From positions 1-53,524 of the forward strand of contig JBQNAI010000013.1 of the NCBI GenBank assembly GCA_052170555.1: 53,524 nucleotides of DNA. The letters run 5' to 3'. This stretch comes from Scybalousia_A sp052170555 (GTDB lineage: Bacteria; Bacteroidota; Bacteroidia; Bacteroidales; P3). Both the position numbers and the translations under genes were made by a program. Shown piece after piece: positions 34,829 to 44,356 of this stretch. How positions within the stretch are numbered: position 1 is the stretch's first letter; each line of letters opens with the position of its first letter. Below the pieces are notes generated by a model that was not told the origin of the DNA, ran no database searches, and was given only the letters and a program-made list of their open reading frames with translations.

Positions 34829-36391
34829 ATGTATAAAATAAAGGTTTTGGTTTTGATATTGTTATCTATAGTTGCGATAACAGTTCGTTCACAAAACAAT
34901 ATAGAATATCGTTCGGATTTCGGAAAGATTTATCCTGAGAATCCGAATGATATTGTTTTGATAAATAATGTCGTATTTACACATAAAAATATGACTATGT
35001 ATTGTGATAGTGCCATATATAATCAAAAGGAGAATTATTTTGATGCATACAATAACATAAAAATGTATCAAGGGGATTCCATATCATTATTTGGTGATGT
35101 GTTGCACTATGATGGCGTTACGAAGATAGGAGAATTGAATGGCAATAAGGTAATCCTTAAAGATAATGGTGTGATATTAAAGACAGATTACCTCATATTT
35201 GATAGGAATATTAATTCTATTAGTTATTATTCTAATGCTACTATTTTTAATAGTGAAGATACATTGAATAGTAAAGAAGGTACTTATTTTATTGATGACG
35301 AAATTTTTTATTTTTATTATTCTGTACGTTTGAATTCTAAGGACGGTAGGCTTTTTGCCGATTCTCTATTTTATGATGCTAAAATTAGAGAAAGTCAGTT
35401 CTATGGAGACTCGGCGATTTTGATTATTTATAATGATAGTACTAGGGTGGATAGTAGTTTAGTTATATCGCAATATGGTAAATACAATTCCAAGACAGAT
35501 GAATTATATTCGGATACTCACCCATTGATATATACTCAGAACAAATTTATCACAGCAGATACTATATATTACAATCAAAAAGATAAGAGGGGATATGCTT
35601 ACGGCAATATATATGTAGAGGATACGGTAGATAAAATTTATGTGAATTGTAATAGTGTTCTTTTAAATACCATAGATACTATATCTATTGCATTGGTTAC
35701 AGATAGTTTACTTATCAGACAAGTTGATCAGGGAGATACTCTTTATTTTCATAGTGATACTCTTAAAATCATTATGGATACAAATTTCGATTTTAAAGAG
35801 TTATTTGCTTTTGAACATTGCAAATTTTATAGATCAGATATGCAAGGTGCTTGTGAGTACGTCTATTATAATCGTAACGACTCTTTACTTACAATGCTTG
35901 ATAGGCCTATTTTATGGGTAGAAGAATCACAAATGACAGCCGATACTATAGTTTTATTAACAGACGAAAAGAATGCTAAAGAATTATACATGAGACCTAA
36001 TACTTTTATTGTACAAAATTCAGATACCAATACTAATGAGTTTTTTAATCAGGTAAGTGGTAGGGATTTAGTCGGATATTTTGATAAAAATAAGATATAT
36101 TATGCTAAAATTGATGGTAATACACGTAGTATATATTATATTTGGGATGAAAATAAAGAGAATAAGAGGAAAAAATTAACTGGTGTTAATATTGGACAGA
36201 GTAAGGAGTTGCATTTGTATTTTAAAAAAGGAAAACTTAAGAAGATGTCAGCTATTAAGAGTCCTGAATTTTATATGGATTCTTTACAAAATATCAGTGA
36301 TGAGGAAAGACAACTGAAAGGCTTTATATACTTGGAAGACGAACGTCCTAAAGGACCCAAGGATATTTACATAAAGAGATTAAAAAATTGA
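34829..36391 (+). CDS. OstA/LptA-like periplasmic protein
   Basis: The 520-residue protein has a signal peptide (residues 1-22, ending VRSQ). It then shows repeated short beta-strand units: NVVFTHKNMTMYCDSAIYNQKENYFDAYNNIKMYQGDSISLFGDVLHYDG, ADSLFYDAKIRESQFYGDSAI, ADTIYYNQKDKRGYAYGNIYVED. These recurring D-S/T-hydrophobic-Y units are the OstA-like beta-jellyroll of LptA and the LptD N-terminus. It probably binds lipopolysaccharide in the periplasm during export, but no outer-membrane LptD barrel is present in the protein. Neighbours give no pathway hint beyond the envelope. Confidence 0.8.
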   Translation: MYKIKVLVLILLSIVAITVRSQNNIEYRSDFGKIYPENPNDIVLINNVVFTHKNMTMYCDSAIYNQKENYFDAYNNIKMYQGDSISLFGDVLHYDGVTKIGELNGNKVILKDNGVILKTDYLIFDRNINSISYYSNATIFNSEDTLNSKEGTYFIDDEIFYFYYSVRLNSKDGRLFADSLFYDAKIRESQFYGDSAILIIYNDSTRVDSSLVISQYGKYNSKTDELYSDTHPLIYTQNKFITADTIYYNQKDKRGYAYGNIYVEDTVDKIYVNCNSVLLNTIDTISIALVTDSLLIRQVDQGDTLYFHSDTLKIIMDTNFDFKELFAFEHCKFYRSDMQGACEYVYYNRNDSLLTMLDRPILWVEESQMTADTIVLLTDEKNAKELYMRPNTFIVQNSDTNTNEFFNQVSGRDLVGYFDKNKIYYAKIDGNTRSIYYIWDENKENKRKKLTGVNIGQSKELHLYFKKGKLKKMSAIKSPEFYMDSLQNISDEERQLKGFIYLEDERPKGPKDIYIKRLKN

Positions 36392-36541
36392 TGTTAATAT
36401 CTCAAACGAATTAGTAACTTTTTTATACTAAGTTGAGAAAAAAGTTGAAAAATAGGTTCTTTTGCTGACATATTGACATAAATAATAGATATGGAATATT
36501 AATTGAAAATGACGAGGATTAACTTTAATATATTGAAGAAG

Positions 36542-37156
36542 ATGAAAGATAAAGAAATAAAGAACCAAAACGATAGGTCTAATCAAAAAAATGAAGTCAA
36601 GAAAGAGTCGGCTGAAGTCAAAGAAGAATTTACTGAAGTCAAGAAAGAATTGAGACAGGATGATGATATAGAAAAAGATATAAAAGAACAAACGGCAGAA
36701 GACAAGATAGAAAATTTAGGTAATAAGTTACAAGAGGTCAACGATAAATATTTACGATTATATTCAGAATTTGAAAATTATAGAAAACGGACTTCCAAAG
36801 AAAGAATAGATATTATATCTAATGCAAGTGAGCAGATAATCAAGGAACTTTTACCTGTCGTGGATGACTTTGATAGGGCTTTGAATGCAATGAATAATAT
36901 AGAGAATGAACAATTGCAACAAACATTAGCAGGAGTTAGTCTAATTTATAAAAAACTTTATTCCATATTGGAAACTAAAGGATTGAAACCAATAAATGCA
37001 AAGGGGGAGGTGTTCGATGAAAATTTGCATGAGGCTATTGCACAAATACCTGCAACAAATGAGGAAGAGAAGGGAAAGATAATTGATGAGACAACCAAAG
37101 GTTATTATTTAAACGACAAGGTTATACGTTATAGTAAAGTGGTTGTTGCGATGTAG
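36542..37156 (+). CDS. grpE: nucleotide exchange factor GrpE
   Basis: GrpE releases ADP from DnaK. I start it at the ATG at 36542 (MKDKEIKNQNDRSNQ, 204 residues); a second in-frame ATG at 36509 would add 11 residues of low complexity. The N-terminal half is charged and helical (EVKEEFTEVKKEL repeats). The GrpE core begins near LQEVNDKYLRLYSEFENYRKRTSKERI and continues with LLPVVDDFDRALN and the beta-wing LYSILETKGLKPINAKGEVFDENLHEAIAQIP. It pairs with dnaJ, 87 nt downstream. Confidence 0.95.
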   Translation: MKDKEIKNQNDRSNQKNEVKKESAEVKEEFTEVKKELRQDDDIEKDIKEQTAEDKIENLGNKLQEVNDKYLRLYSEFENYRKRTSKERIDIISNASEQIIKELLPVVDDFDRALNAMNNIENEQLQQTLAGVSLIYKKLYSILETKGLKPINAKGEVFDENLHEAIAQIPATNEEEKGKIIDETTKGYYLNDKVIRYSKVVVAM

Positions 37157-37243
37157 GTAAAACCTTCGCATTACGGACGGTCAAATTAGGGATAGAATGT
37201 ATCCGTATTTTTATGTTTGTAGTCTAATATAAGAAGAATTATT

Positions 37244-38425
37244 ATGGCAAAAAGAGATTATTATGAGGTGTTGGGTGTCGCTAAGACAGCATCAGAAGAT
37301 GAATTGAAAAAAGCATATAGGAAGTTAGCACTGAAATATCATCCTGATCGTAATCCAGGGGATAAAGAAGCAGAAGAAAAATTCAAAGAGGCAGCAGAAG
37401 CATATAGTGTGTTGAGTGATAAAGATAAACGTGCAAGGTATGATCAATTTGGAGAGGCTGGCTTAGGTGGTGATGGAGGTTTTGGAGCTGATGGAATGGA
37501 TATGAATGATATTTTCTCTATGTTTGGAGATTTGTTTGGAGGAAGGTCTGGAGGATTTTCAGGTTTTTCAGGATTCTCGGGTTTTTCAGGATTTGGCAGT
37601 TCGTCTCGTTCCAACAATTCGCGTAGAGTTAATAAAGGTTCCAATTTACGTATACGTTTAAAACTTACCTTGGAGGATATAGAGAAAGGTGTTGAAAAAA
37701 AGATAAAAGTATCTAAATATGTTCCTTGTAAGACTTGTGAAGGCAGCGGTGCAAAGGCAGGAAGTGGTATGGAGACATGTCCTCAATGTCATGGGAATGG
37801 ATATATTATTCAAACTCAACGAACAATTTTGGGACAAATGCAAACTCAAACAGTTTGTCCTACATGTGGTGGGGAGAGAAAGATTATCAAAGATAAATGT
37901 ACTGAATGTCATGGAGACGGAATTGTTAAAGGGGAAGATATTATCACCATTAATATTCCGGCAGGCGTACAAGATGGTATGCAATTGTCTTTCGGAGGGA
38001 AAGGAAATGCAGGGGCACGTAATGGTATTGCTGGCGATTTAATTGTATCTATTGAGGAATTACCTCATGAACAGTTTGAACGCAATGGCAATGATATTTG
38101 TTTGCAAACATACATAACATTTCCCGAAGCAGTCAATGGTACTACCATTGAAGTACCCACATTATCTGGTAAAGTTAAGTTTAAGATAGAACAAGGTATG
38201 TATAGTGGGAAGATTTATAGGCTTAGAGGAAAAGGCTTACCGGAGTTTCAAAATCCTTATACAAGAGGTGATTTACTTGTTAGAGTAGATGTGTGGGTTC
38301 CGAAGAGTACAACAAAACAAGAAAGAGAAGTTTTGGACAAATTGCAAAGTTTTGAAAGCTTCAAGCCAAAGCCTACATCTAAAGATAGGAGTTTTTTTGA
38401 TAAAATGAAAGATATGTTTTCTTGA
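37244..38425 (+). CDS. dnaJ: chaperone DnaJ
   Basis: The 393-residue protein is a type I DnaJ: it delivers unfolded substrates to DnaK and stimulates its ATPase. The J domain has HPD at residues 33-35. A G/F-rich stretch follows (about 74-135), with four near-identical SGF units. The zinc-finger domain (about 157-220) has four cysteine pairs: CKTCEGSG, CPQCHGNG, CPTCGGER and CTECHGDG. The third ends in Arg instead of the usual Gly. The C-terminal substrate-binding part is complete. dnaK is in the same window at 51110 but not in the same operon. Confidence 0.97.
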   Translation: MAKRDYYEVLGVAKTASEDELKKAYRKLALKYHPDRNPGDKEAEEKFKEAAEAYSVLSDKDKRARYDQFGEAGLGGDGGFGADGMDMNDIFSMFGDLFGGRSGGFSGFSGFSGFSGFGSSSRSNNSRRVNKGSNLRIRLKLTLEDIEKGVEKKIKVSKYVPCKTCEGSGAKAGSGMETCPQCHGNGYIIQTQRTILGQMQTQTVCPTCGGERKIIKDKCTECHGDGIVKGEDIITINIPAGVQDGMQLSFGGKGNAGARNGIAGDLIVSIEELPHEQFERNGNDICLQTYITFPEAVNGTTIEVPTLSGKVKFKIEQGMYSGKIYRLRGKGLPEFQNPYTRGDLLVRVDVWVPKSTTKQEREVLDKLQSFESFKPKPTSKDRSFFDKMKDMFS

Positions 38426-38481
38426 CTTATATAATGAGTTTTGAAGATAGAATGCTATAGAAATATATCTTGAAAGTGTAA

Positions 38482-38523
38482 GTATAGGCACATTGTTTAT
38501 GAAAATAAATAATGTGCCTATAC
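38482..38523 (+). terminator. terminator-like hairpin after dnaJ
   Basis: A 19-bp stem runs 38482-38500 and 38505-38523 with one G-T mismatch and a GAAA loop; the outer part is GTATAGGCACATT. It starts 57 nt after the dnaJ stop codon. The following sequence is T-rich (GTTATTTTTGC) but not a pure T-run. Confidence 0.7.
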
Positions 38524-38780
38524 CTTTGGAGTTATTTTTGCATTTTGAGAAGAATACATAATAAAGGTTTAAGGTCAAAAAAGAATTTTTTTTTAGTTTG
38601 AGATTAATTTATCTAAGTGTGACTTTATTTTGGAGAGAGTAGTATTTGATTTTATTGATGATACAAGGCAGTTGATGTTGATATAAGAGAGAAACTGTCT
38701 ATGAAATAATACTCATTAGTAGTTAGGAAAGATAATGTAAATACTCAGATCTGGGTATTTACATTGCTGTTTTATTTTTT
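38524..38780. other. intergenic region before the heme operon
   Basis: No gene is seen. A degenerate second copy of the MITE-like motif lies at about 38576-38629; the rest is AT-rich. Confidence 0.4.
38576..38629. repeat. degenerate copy of the MITE-like motif
   Basis: The segment with GGTCAAAAAAG, a T-run, then GAGATTAATTTATCTAAGTG and TGACTTTA aligns with the right half of the element at 30957-31032, with small gaps. The left arm is barely recognisable. Confidence 0.4.
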
Positions 38781-38788
38781 TAACTTTG
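38781..38788 (+). promoter_or_regulatory. -7 promoter element of the heme operon
   Basis: TAACTTTG is a perfect TAnnTTTG match 20 nt before the ATG at 38809. A TTT occurs about 20 nt upstream instead of TTTG. No clear Fur-box palindrome was recognised. Confidence 0.5.
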
Positions 38789-38808
38789 CAAACTCAAAAA
38801 ATATTACG

Positions 38809-40332
38809 ATGAAAAAGTTTTTTAAATGGTGGCATAAGTGGGTAGGACTTGTCTTCTCAGTATTTGTTATACTGTTTAGTATTAGCGGAATAGTGATGAA
38901 TCATCGTAGTTTATTTTCTTCAATAGATATATCTCGTTCGTTTTTGCCATCAAACTACACAATAAAAAATTATAACAATGGAGTAATAAAAGGTACGTTG
39001 CACTTTTCCAAGGATTCTTTACTATGTTATGGTGCGGTTGGATGTTTTATTGTAGACAAGAGTTTTAATATTTTGACAGATTGTAATGATGGATTAGATA
39101 AAGGGGTGGATAATCGTAAGGTATGTCATATTGTCAGAGACGATTATGGACATATTTTTTGTAATACACTAAATGATGTGTTTATTCTGGATACGATTTT
39201 GAGAAAATGGCAGAAAATAAAGTTAAGTTGGGATGGAGAACGATTATCTGATGTCGTTACCAAGGGTGATACCCTTTTTGTATTGTCTAGGTCATATGTT
39301 TATGAATTAGTTTTTCCGTACAACAAAAGCAAACGAATAGAAATTAAAGTACCATACAATTATAAAAAAGAAATTACATTGTTTAAAACAGTATGGATGT
39401 TGCATAGCGGGGCATTATTTGGGAAAACTGGTAGAATTGTGGTAGATATCCTAGGAATGATACTTATTCTCCTATCTATCACTGGTATTATTTATTTCTT
39501 TTTACCGTATGGTATCAGAAAACGAAAAAAGATGTTGAAAAAAAATAAATATCAAATCAAGATACTGAAACTTAATTTTAAATTGCATAAAGGGATAGGA
39601 CTGTATCTAATACCATTTATAGTTTTACTAGTATTTACAGGAATGTGTCTTCGTCCTCCTTTAATGATACCTCTTGTCCTAAATTCTACTCGTCCGCTTA
39701 AATATACTCATTTGGATCAATCTAATCATTTTCATGATAAATTGAGAGCTATTCGTTGGGATGGGGATAGTAATTCTTGGCTTTTATCCACCTCAGAGGG
39801 TTTTTATAGAGTCAAGGACTTGGAAAAAGACACTGCAAATAAGATTAATTCAAATATTAGTGTATCTCCTATGGGTATTAACGTATTTGAGCAGAATGAA
39901 GATTCTACATGGCTTATTGGTTCGTTTGTCGGCATGTTTGTTTGGGACATTCAAAAGGATAAAATTACTGATTATTTTACGCATAAAGCATACAAAAAAA
40001 ATAAAGGCAGACCTATAGGACGTAATATGATAAGTGGATTTAGTAAAAGAGAAGACGGCAAAGATATTATTTTTACTTATGATAGAGGAGCATTGACAAT
40101 GTTGCCACAAAATGATACCATACTGAAAAAACAACCAATGTCCTTGTGGAATTGTGCATTGGAGGTACATTCCGGTCGCTTGTATTTTACGTTTTTTAGA
40201 GCAATAAGTGATTTGTTTATTTTTTTATCAGGTTTGGCTTCACTGTTAATACTTATTTCAGGATTTTTGATTATACGTAAACGAAAAATAAAACAACAAA
40301 AAAAAGATTTTTTACATGGTGATGCTAAATAA
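38809..40332 (+). CDS. PepSY-TM inner-membrane protein with propeller-like periplasmic segments
   Basis: I start this 507-residue protein at the ATG at 38809 (MKKFFKWWHKWVGL); the longer start at 38764 precedes the promoter box. Four membrane helices lie at about 11-31, 209-232, 261-283 and 467-489. Histidines flank each: H9 (WHKWVG), H32, H199 (LHSGALFGKTGR), H260 (LHKGIGLY) and H454 (VHSGRLYFTF), the pattern of PepSY-TM proteins linked to iron reduction or heme handling. Residues about 60-190 and 305-450 contain short WD-like strands (VCHIVRDDYGHIFCNTLNDVFIL; RAIRWDGDSNSWLLSTSEGFYRV; STWLIGSFVGMFVWD) that look like propeller blades. It heads an operon with HmuY-like and TonB-receptor genes. 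Confidence 0.82.
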   Translation: MKKFFKWWHKWVGLVFSVFVILFSISGIVMNHRSLFSSIDISRSFLPSNYTIKNYNNGVIKGTLHFSKDSLLCYGAVGCFIVDKSFNILTDCNDGLDKGVDNRKVCHIVRDDYGHIFCNTLNDVFILDTILRKWQKIKLSWDGERLSDVVTKGDTLFVLSRSYVYELVFPYNKSKRIEIKVPYNYKKEITLFKTVWMLHSGALFGKTGRIVVDILGMILILLSITGIIYFFLPYGIRKRKKMLKKNKYQIKILKLNFKLHKGIGLYLIPFIVLLVFTGMCLRPPLMIPLVLNSTRPLKYTHLDQSNHFHDKLRAIRWDGDSNSWLLSTSEGFYRVKDLEKDTANKINSNISVSPMGINVFEQNEDSTWLIGSFVGMFVWDIQKDKITDYFTHKAYKKNKGRPIGRNMISGFSKREDGKDIIFTYDRGALTMLPQNDTILKKQPMSLWNCALEVHSGRLYFTFFRAISDLFIFLSGLASLLILISGFLIIRKRKIKQQKKDFLHGDAK

Positions 40333-41092
40333 AATAAAAATGATAAAAATAATAGGAGCTATCTTCTCACTTGCCTTTGTATTTTGTTCGTGTGAGGGAA
40401 TATTTTCAAATATTTATGATACTCAAGTGAAAAATGAAGACGATGATAAATTAAAAAATGTATATGGTTTTACTTCATATGATGCTAAAACACGTAGAGG
40501 AACACTATATCTCAATTTATCTGAATTTGATAGATGGATTTACTTATCATTTGAGGATAAACGGATAGATACTGTTATGATTCCTAAAACTTTGACGGGA
40601 GAATGGGACAATAAAAGTGGTATTCATTATCATTATGTGAATGGCTTAAATTTTTCTTTGGATAGTGTAGTTAAAACCGATACACAAAAGGATCCGAAGA
40701 AGTGGGATATTGCATTGCACAAATACGAAGGCAAAGTAAATGGAGGAGTGTTAGAGACATCATATACTTCATTGGATGAATTACCTCCAACTGCAGAAAG
40801 TTTTGATTTGTTTGATTATACACCTGATCAATGGATTGATACTCTTGTGATGACGGATATTGGTGGTATGTTAAATTATTATGTGGGATATCAGTACATT
40901 CAGTGTAGCAAAGTTTTATCTAATTGGCTTGTTATGAATATTACTAATCCTCCTCCGACATATACGCCATCCAATAGGGTATATATTGTACGTTTGTCAA
41001 ATAATAAAAAAATTGCATTGCATTTTGATAATTATATGTCTCCAAGTGGGACAAAGGGTTTTGTAACTATTAGTTTTATTTACCCTTATTAA
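40322..41092 (+). CDS. HmuY-like heme-binding lipoprotein
   Basis: Three in-frame ATGs (40316, 40322, 40340) overlap the end of the previous gene; I use 40322 (256 residues), which gives a basic n-region (NKIKMIK) and a lipoprotein signal ending FVFCSCEG, with C24 as the probable lipidated residue. The family hallmarks follow: RGTLYLNLSEFDRWIYLSFED and KKWDIALHKYEGKVNGGVL, the W-D-I-A motif of HmuY proteins. HmuY takes heme from host proteins and passes it to the TonB receptor encoded 10 nt downstream. The heme-ligand histidines cannot be assigned by eye. Confidence 0.85.
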   Translation: MLNKIKMIKIIGAIFSLAFVFCSCEGIFSNIYDTQVKNEDDDKLKNVYGFTSYDAKTRRGTLYLNLSEFDRWIYLSFEDKRIDTVMIPKTLTGEWDNKSGIHYHYVNGLNFSLDSVVKTDTQKDPKKWDIALHKYEGKVNGGVLETSYTSLDELPPTAESFDLFDYTPDQWIDTLVMTDIGGMLNYYVGYQYIQCSKVLSNWLVMNITNPPPTYTPSNRVYIVRLSNNKKIALHFDNYMSPSGTKGFVTISFIYPY

Positions 41093-41102
41093 ATTACAAA
41101 TT

Positions 41103-43301
41103 ATGAAAAGGACTCTATTACATACGATATTGTTACTTTTAACTATTAATTCGTTTTCACAAAAAGTCTTGCGAGGAGTAGTAAAAAATGAGAATGGTGA
41201 AGTATTAGTCGGTGCCAATGTTTGCTTATCAGAAGATAATACAATAGGGACAACAACAGATACAACCGGGAGTTATGTTTTGACTCTAAATTCAGAATAT
41301 AATGGAAGGATTCAGGCAAGTTATATTGGCTATATTACACAGTTTAAAAATATTACTATTAATCAAGGATATCAAAATAAGCATTATCTAAATGATAATA
41401 AAGAATATCAAAATAGTGATAGTAATGGTGTACTTGTTATCAATTTTCAATTGAAAATGATTGCAACTGATCTATATCAGGTGGTTATTACAGGTACAAG
41501 AACGCCAAAACTACTCAGTGAGTCACCAATTCAGACGCGTTTAATCACGGCTGCTGATATTGAAAAGATGGTTGCTAATGATATTACTGATGTTTTGCGA
41601 CAGGAATTGCCTGGTGTTGAGTTCTCTTATGCAATGAATCAGCAGGTTAATATGAATCTGTCTGGTTTTAGTGGACAAAGTATTTTGTTTTTGATTGATG
41701 GAGAAAGACTTTCGGGAGAAACGATGGACAATGTTGATTTTCAACGATTAGATATGAACAATGTAGAACGTATAGAGATAGTTAAAGGGGCGGCCTCTGC
41801 TCTTTATGGTTCTGCTGCAACAGGTGGGGTTGTAAATATCATAACAAAGGAAAATTCGAATAATCCTTTAACTATTGGATTAAATGCTCGTTATGGCAGC
41901 AATGAAGAAAAAAAATTGGGATTGAATGTTGGATTGAATAAGAAAATAATTCATAATATGTTTTCCATACAGCATACAAGTATTGATACCTATGGAGTAC
42001 CTTATAACGCAGAAAACGATTTTAATAACGTATATGGTGGAAGCACGTGGAGTGTTAAAGATAAGTTTGTGATAAATCCTTTGAATAATATGAGGATTAC
42101 TGCACGTGCCGGTTATTTTTTTAGGGAGCGTTTGTACAATGAGGATATTCCCGATAGATATCGTGATTTCAATGGTGGAATTAAAGGTAGATGGGATATA
42201 AATGAAAGAAATGATATGGAGATTTCCTACAATTTTGATCAATATGATAAAAGTGATTACATAAAACTGACAAATAGAGATATAAGGGATTATTCCAATG
42301 TGCAAAATAGTGTAAGAGGAATGTATAGTCATACATTTACCGGCAAAAATAATATCCTGACTATTGGAAGTGATTTTATGCACGACTATCTTTATTCATA
42401 TCAATTCAAAGATGGAGCTAAAAAACAGTATACCTCGGATGTTTTTGTTCAATATGATTGGAATATAAATAAGTATATAGAACTTGTTTTAGCACTTCGA
42501 TACGATTATTTTTCTGACGGACAAAATAATCATCTAACTCCAAAGCTTTCTATGTGTTACCATATCTCCCATTTCACTATTAGAGCTGGTTATGGTAGTG
42601 GTTTTCGTTCACCAAGTCTCAAAGAAAAATATATGGACTTTGATATGATGAGCATTTTTAATATAAAAGGAAATCAAGATTTGAAAAGTGAAACTTCGCA
42701 TAACTTCAATCTGTCTTCAGAATACACTTACGATATTTATAATTTTACTATAGCAACATATTACAATTTATTGCAAAACAGAATTACTACTTCTGCATTG
42801 AAAAGTGATCCATTGACAGATAAAAGTTATGTTCAGTACATGAATATTGAGAATATGAATGTTTATGGGATGGAACTGACAGCACAAATTCGTTTTCCTT
42901 TTGGATTGAATAATAAATTGTCATATTGTTATACCAAAGAAGAAATCAAACAAGTGGGGACTTTAACTCCTTATGCTCCTGTACGACCTCATACACTAAT
43001 ATTGGGAATAGATTATGACAAGCAATTTAATAAATATTATGCTTTGAATCTTGTATTGAACACAAGAATATTGTCAAGTGTAAATAATGACAAATATAAT
43101 GTACAAACAAAAACTTTTACAAATGTAAAATATCCTGCTTATATGATGTGGAAATTGTCTTTGTCACAAAGATTTTTAAAAAAGATAAAGTTGACTTTCA
43201 CGATTGATAATTTGTTGGATTATAGACCCAATCCGTATTATTTTAATTCGCCTACAACGATTGGGAGGAGTTATTTGATCGATTTAAGTGTTAATTTATA
43301 G
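41103..43301 (+). CDS. TonB-dependent outer-membrane receptor, probably for heme
   Basis: The 732-residue protein has a signal peptide (1-20, ending NSFSQ), a carboxypeptidase-regulatory-like domain (about 22-115, GVVKNENGEVLVGANV), a plug (about 130-252, including NNVERIEIVKGAASALYGSAA) and a 22-strand barrel to the end. The FRSPSLKEKYM motif and NQDL box (about residues 500-525) are the usual FRAP/NPDL region of heme receptors, and the protein ends in an aromatic-poor strand LIDLSVNL. With the HmuY-like lipoprotein and PepSY-TM protein it forms an HmuR-type heme uptake operon; substrate is inferred from context. Confidence 0.88.
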   Translation: MKRTLLHTILLLLTINSFSQKVLRGVVKNENGEVLVGANVCLSEDNTIGTTTDTTGSYVLTLNSEYNGRIQASYIGYITQFKNITINQGYQNKHYLNDNKEYQNSDSNGVLVINFQLKMIATDLYQVVITGTRTPKLLSESPIQTRLITAADIEKMVANDITDVLRQELPGVEFSYAMNQQVNMNLSGFSGQSILFLIDGERLSGETMDNVDFQRLDMNNVERIEIVKGAASALYGSAATGGVVNIITKENSNNPLTIGLNARYGSNEEKKLGLNVGLNKKIIHNMFSIQHTSIDTYGVPYNAENDFNNVYGGSTWSVKDKFVINPLNNMRITARAGYFFRERLYNEDIPDRYRDFNGGIKGRWDINERNDMEISYNFDQYDKSDYIKLTNRDIRDYSNVQNSVRGMYSHTFTGKNNILTIGSDFMHDYLYSYQFKDGAKKQYTSDVFVQYDWNINKYIELVLALRYDYFSDGQNNHLTPKLSMCYHISHFTIRAGYGSGFRSPSLKEKYMDFDMMSIFNIKGNQDLKSETSHNFNLSSEYTYDIYNFTIATYYNLLQNRITTSALKSDPLTDKSYVQYMNIENMNVYGMELTAQIRFPFGLNNKLSYCYTKEEIKQVGTLTPYAPVRPHTLILGIDYDKQFNKYYALNLVLNTRILSSVNNDKYNVQTKTFTNVKYPAYMMWKLSLSQRFLKKIKLTFTIDNLLDYRPNPYYFNSPTTIGRSYLIDLSVNL

Positions 43302-43440
43302 AAAATATTCTATTTCAAATAGAAATAAACTCATAGATATATTTATGAATATATAAAAATTATGGGCTTATAATACTAATTCAGAAGATTGTTCATTAGG
43401 AAATTTTCTTAAAAAGTTCAATCGTGTCGTCGGATTGTTA

Positions 43441-43448
43441 TATTTTTG
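43441..43448 (+). promoter_or_regulatory. -7 promoter element of the HhH protein gene
   Basis: TATTTTTG matches TAnnTTTG 22 nt before the ATG at 43471. No TTG stands at the -33 position. Confidence 0.4.
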
Positions 43449-43470
43449 TAACTAATTTCCGGGGAGAAAT

Positions 43471-44211
43471 ATGATTATGAAAAAAAGTGGGTTTAAAATA
43501 GAACATAAAATAGGCATTGTTGCCATTGTATGTCTTTTGTTAGGTGGATTGATAGCATTTATTTATATGTATTTGAATGGTAATGAGATTCTTATTTTCC
43601 CAACTTCGGATAATAAAGTGTACCAGTTGAGTAGTAGGTCTAGGGTAGAAAATAAAACTAATAAAACGCAAAATAAAACTAAGCGATTTAGCATCTTTAA
43701 TTATTATTACCAACAAAATGGTAAAATTGTTGAAAAAGAAGTACAGAGAATGGATTCATTACCTGAGTTAAATAAGGAAGGGTATCATAGGATAGTAAGA
43801 ACAAGTAATGAAAATATTATTTTGGATTTAAATACTTGTGATACGTTTGATTTGCAGATGATAAGAGGTATTGGACCTGTTTATTCAAGACGGATATATA
43901 AGTATAGGGAGAAATTAGGTGGCTATGTGTCGGTATCTCAATTGAGAGAGATTTATGGAATAGAAGAAGAAAAATACCAGAGCATAAAAAAGAATTTTAT
44001 TATAGGAGAAAAGAAAATCCGTAAAGTGAATATAAATTCAATGAATGTTAAAGAACTTGCTGCACACCCTTATATTGATTGGTATTTGGCGAAGGAGATT
44101 ATCGTTTTTCATCAAAATTATGGCGAATTTACCGATATAAACCAGCTAAAAGCGGTACACCTTATGAATGATACAATATTTGATAGATTGAAGATGTATA
44201 TTGAATTGTAA
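43471..44211 (+). CDS. membrane-anchored helix-hairpin-helix (ComEA-like) protein
   Basis: The 246-residue protein has one membrane helix (about residues 13-35) and a linker rich in Lys and Asn. Two helix-hairpin-helix units follow: ILDLNTCDTFDLQMIRGIGPVYSRRIYKYREKLGGYVSVSQLREI (about 116-160) and VNINSMNVKELAAHPYIDWYLAKEIIVFHQNYGEFTDINQL (about 185-225). The first has the RGIGP hairpin typical of ComEA-type DNA binders; the second has AHPYID instead. A role in DNA binding or uptake is possible but unproven. An alternative start is the ATG at 43477. Confidence 0.8.
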   Translation: MIMKKSGFKIEHKIGIVAIVCLLLGGLIAFIYMYLNGNEILIFPTSDNKVYQLSSRSRVENKTNKTQNKTKRFSIFNYYYQQNGKIVEKEVQRMDSLPELNKEGYHRIVRTSNENIILDLNTCDTFDLQMIRGIGPVYSRRIYKYREKLGGYVSVSQLREIYGIEEEKYQSIKKNFIIGEKKIRKVNINSMNVKELAAHPYIDWYLAKEIIVFHQNYGEFTDINQLKAVHLMNDTIFDRLKMYIEL

Positions 44212-44356
44212 ATATATAATATAGATTTTCGGATATGGGGTGGGTTATTTTGAAATAAAAGTATTGTTTCGGTTGGAACATTGTATACTGTAGCAGCTAT
44301 AAAATAAAAGTATTGTATTATTACTAATATTTTTACAAAATACAATGTCGCAAAAT

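Noticed and set aside
41880..42383. Minus-strand frame of 167 codons inside the TonB receptor
   Set aside because: The plus-strand receptor is certain; the minus frame is its antisense shadow with biased composition.
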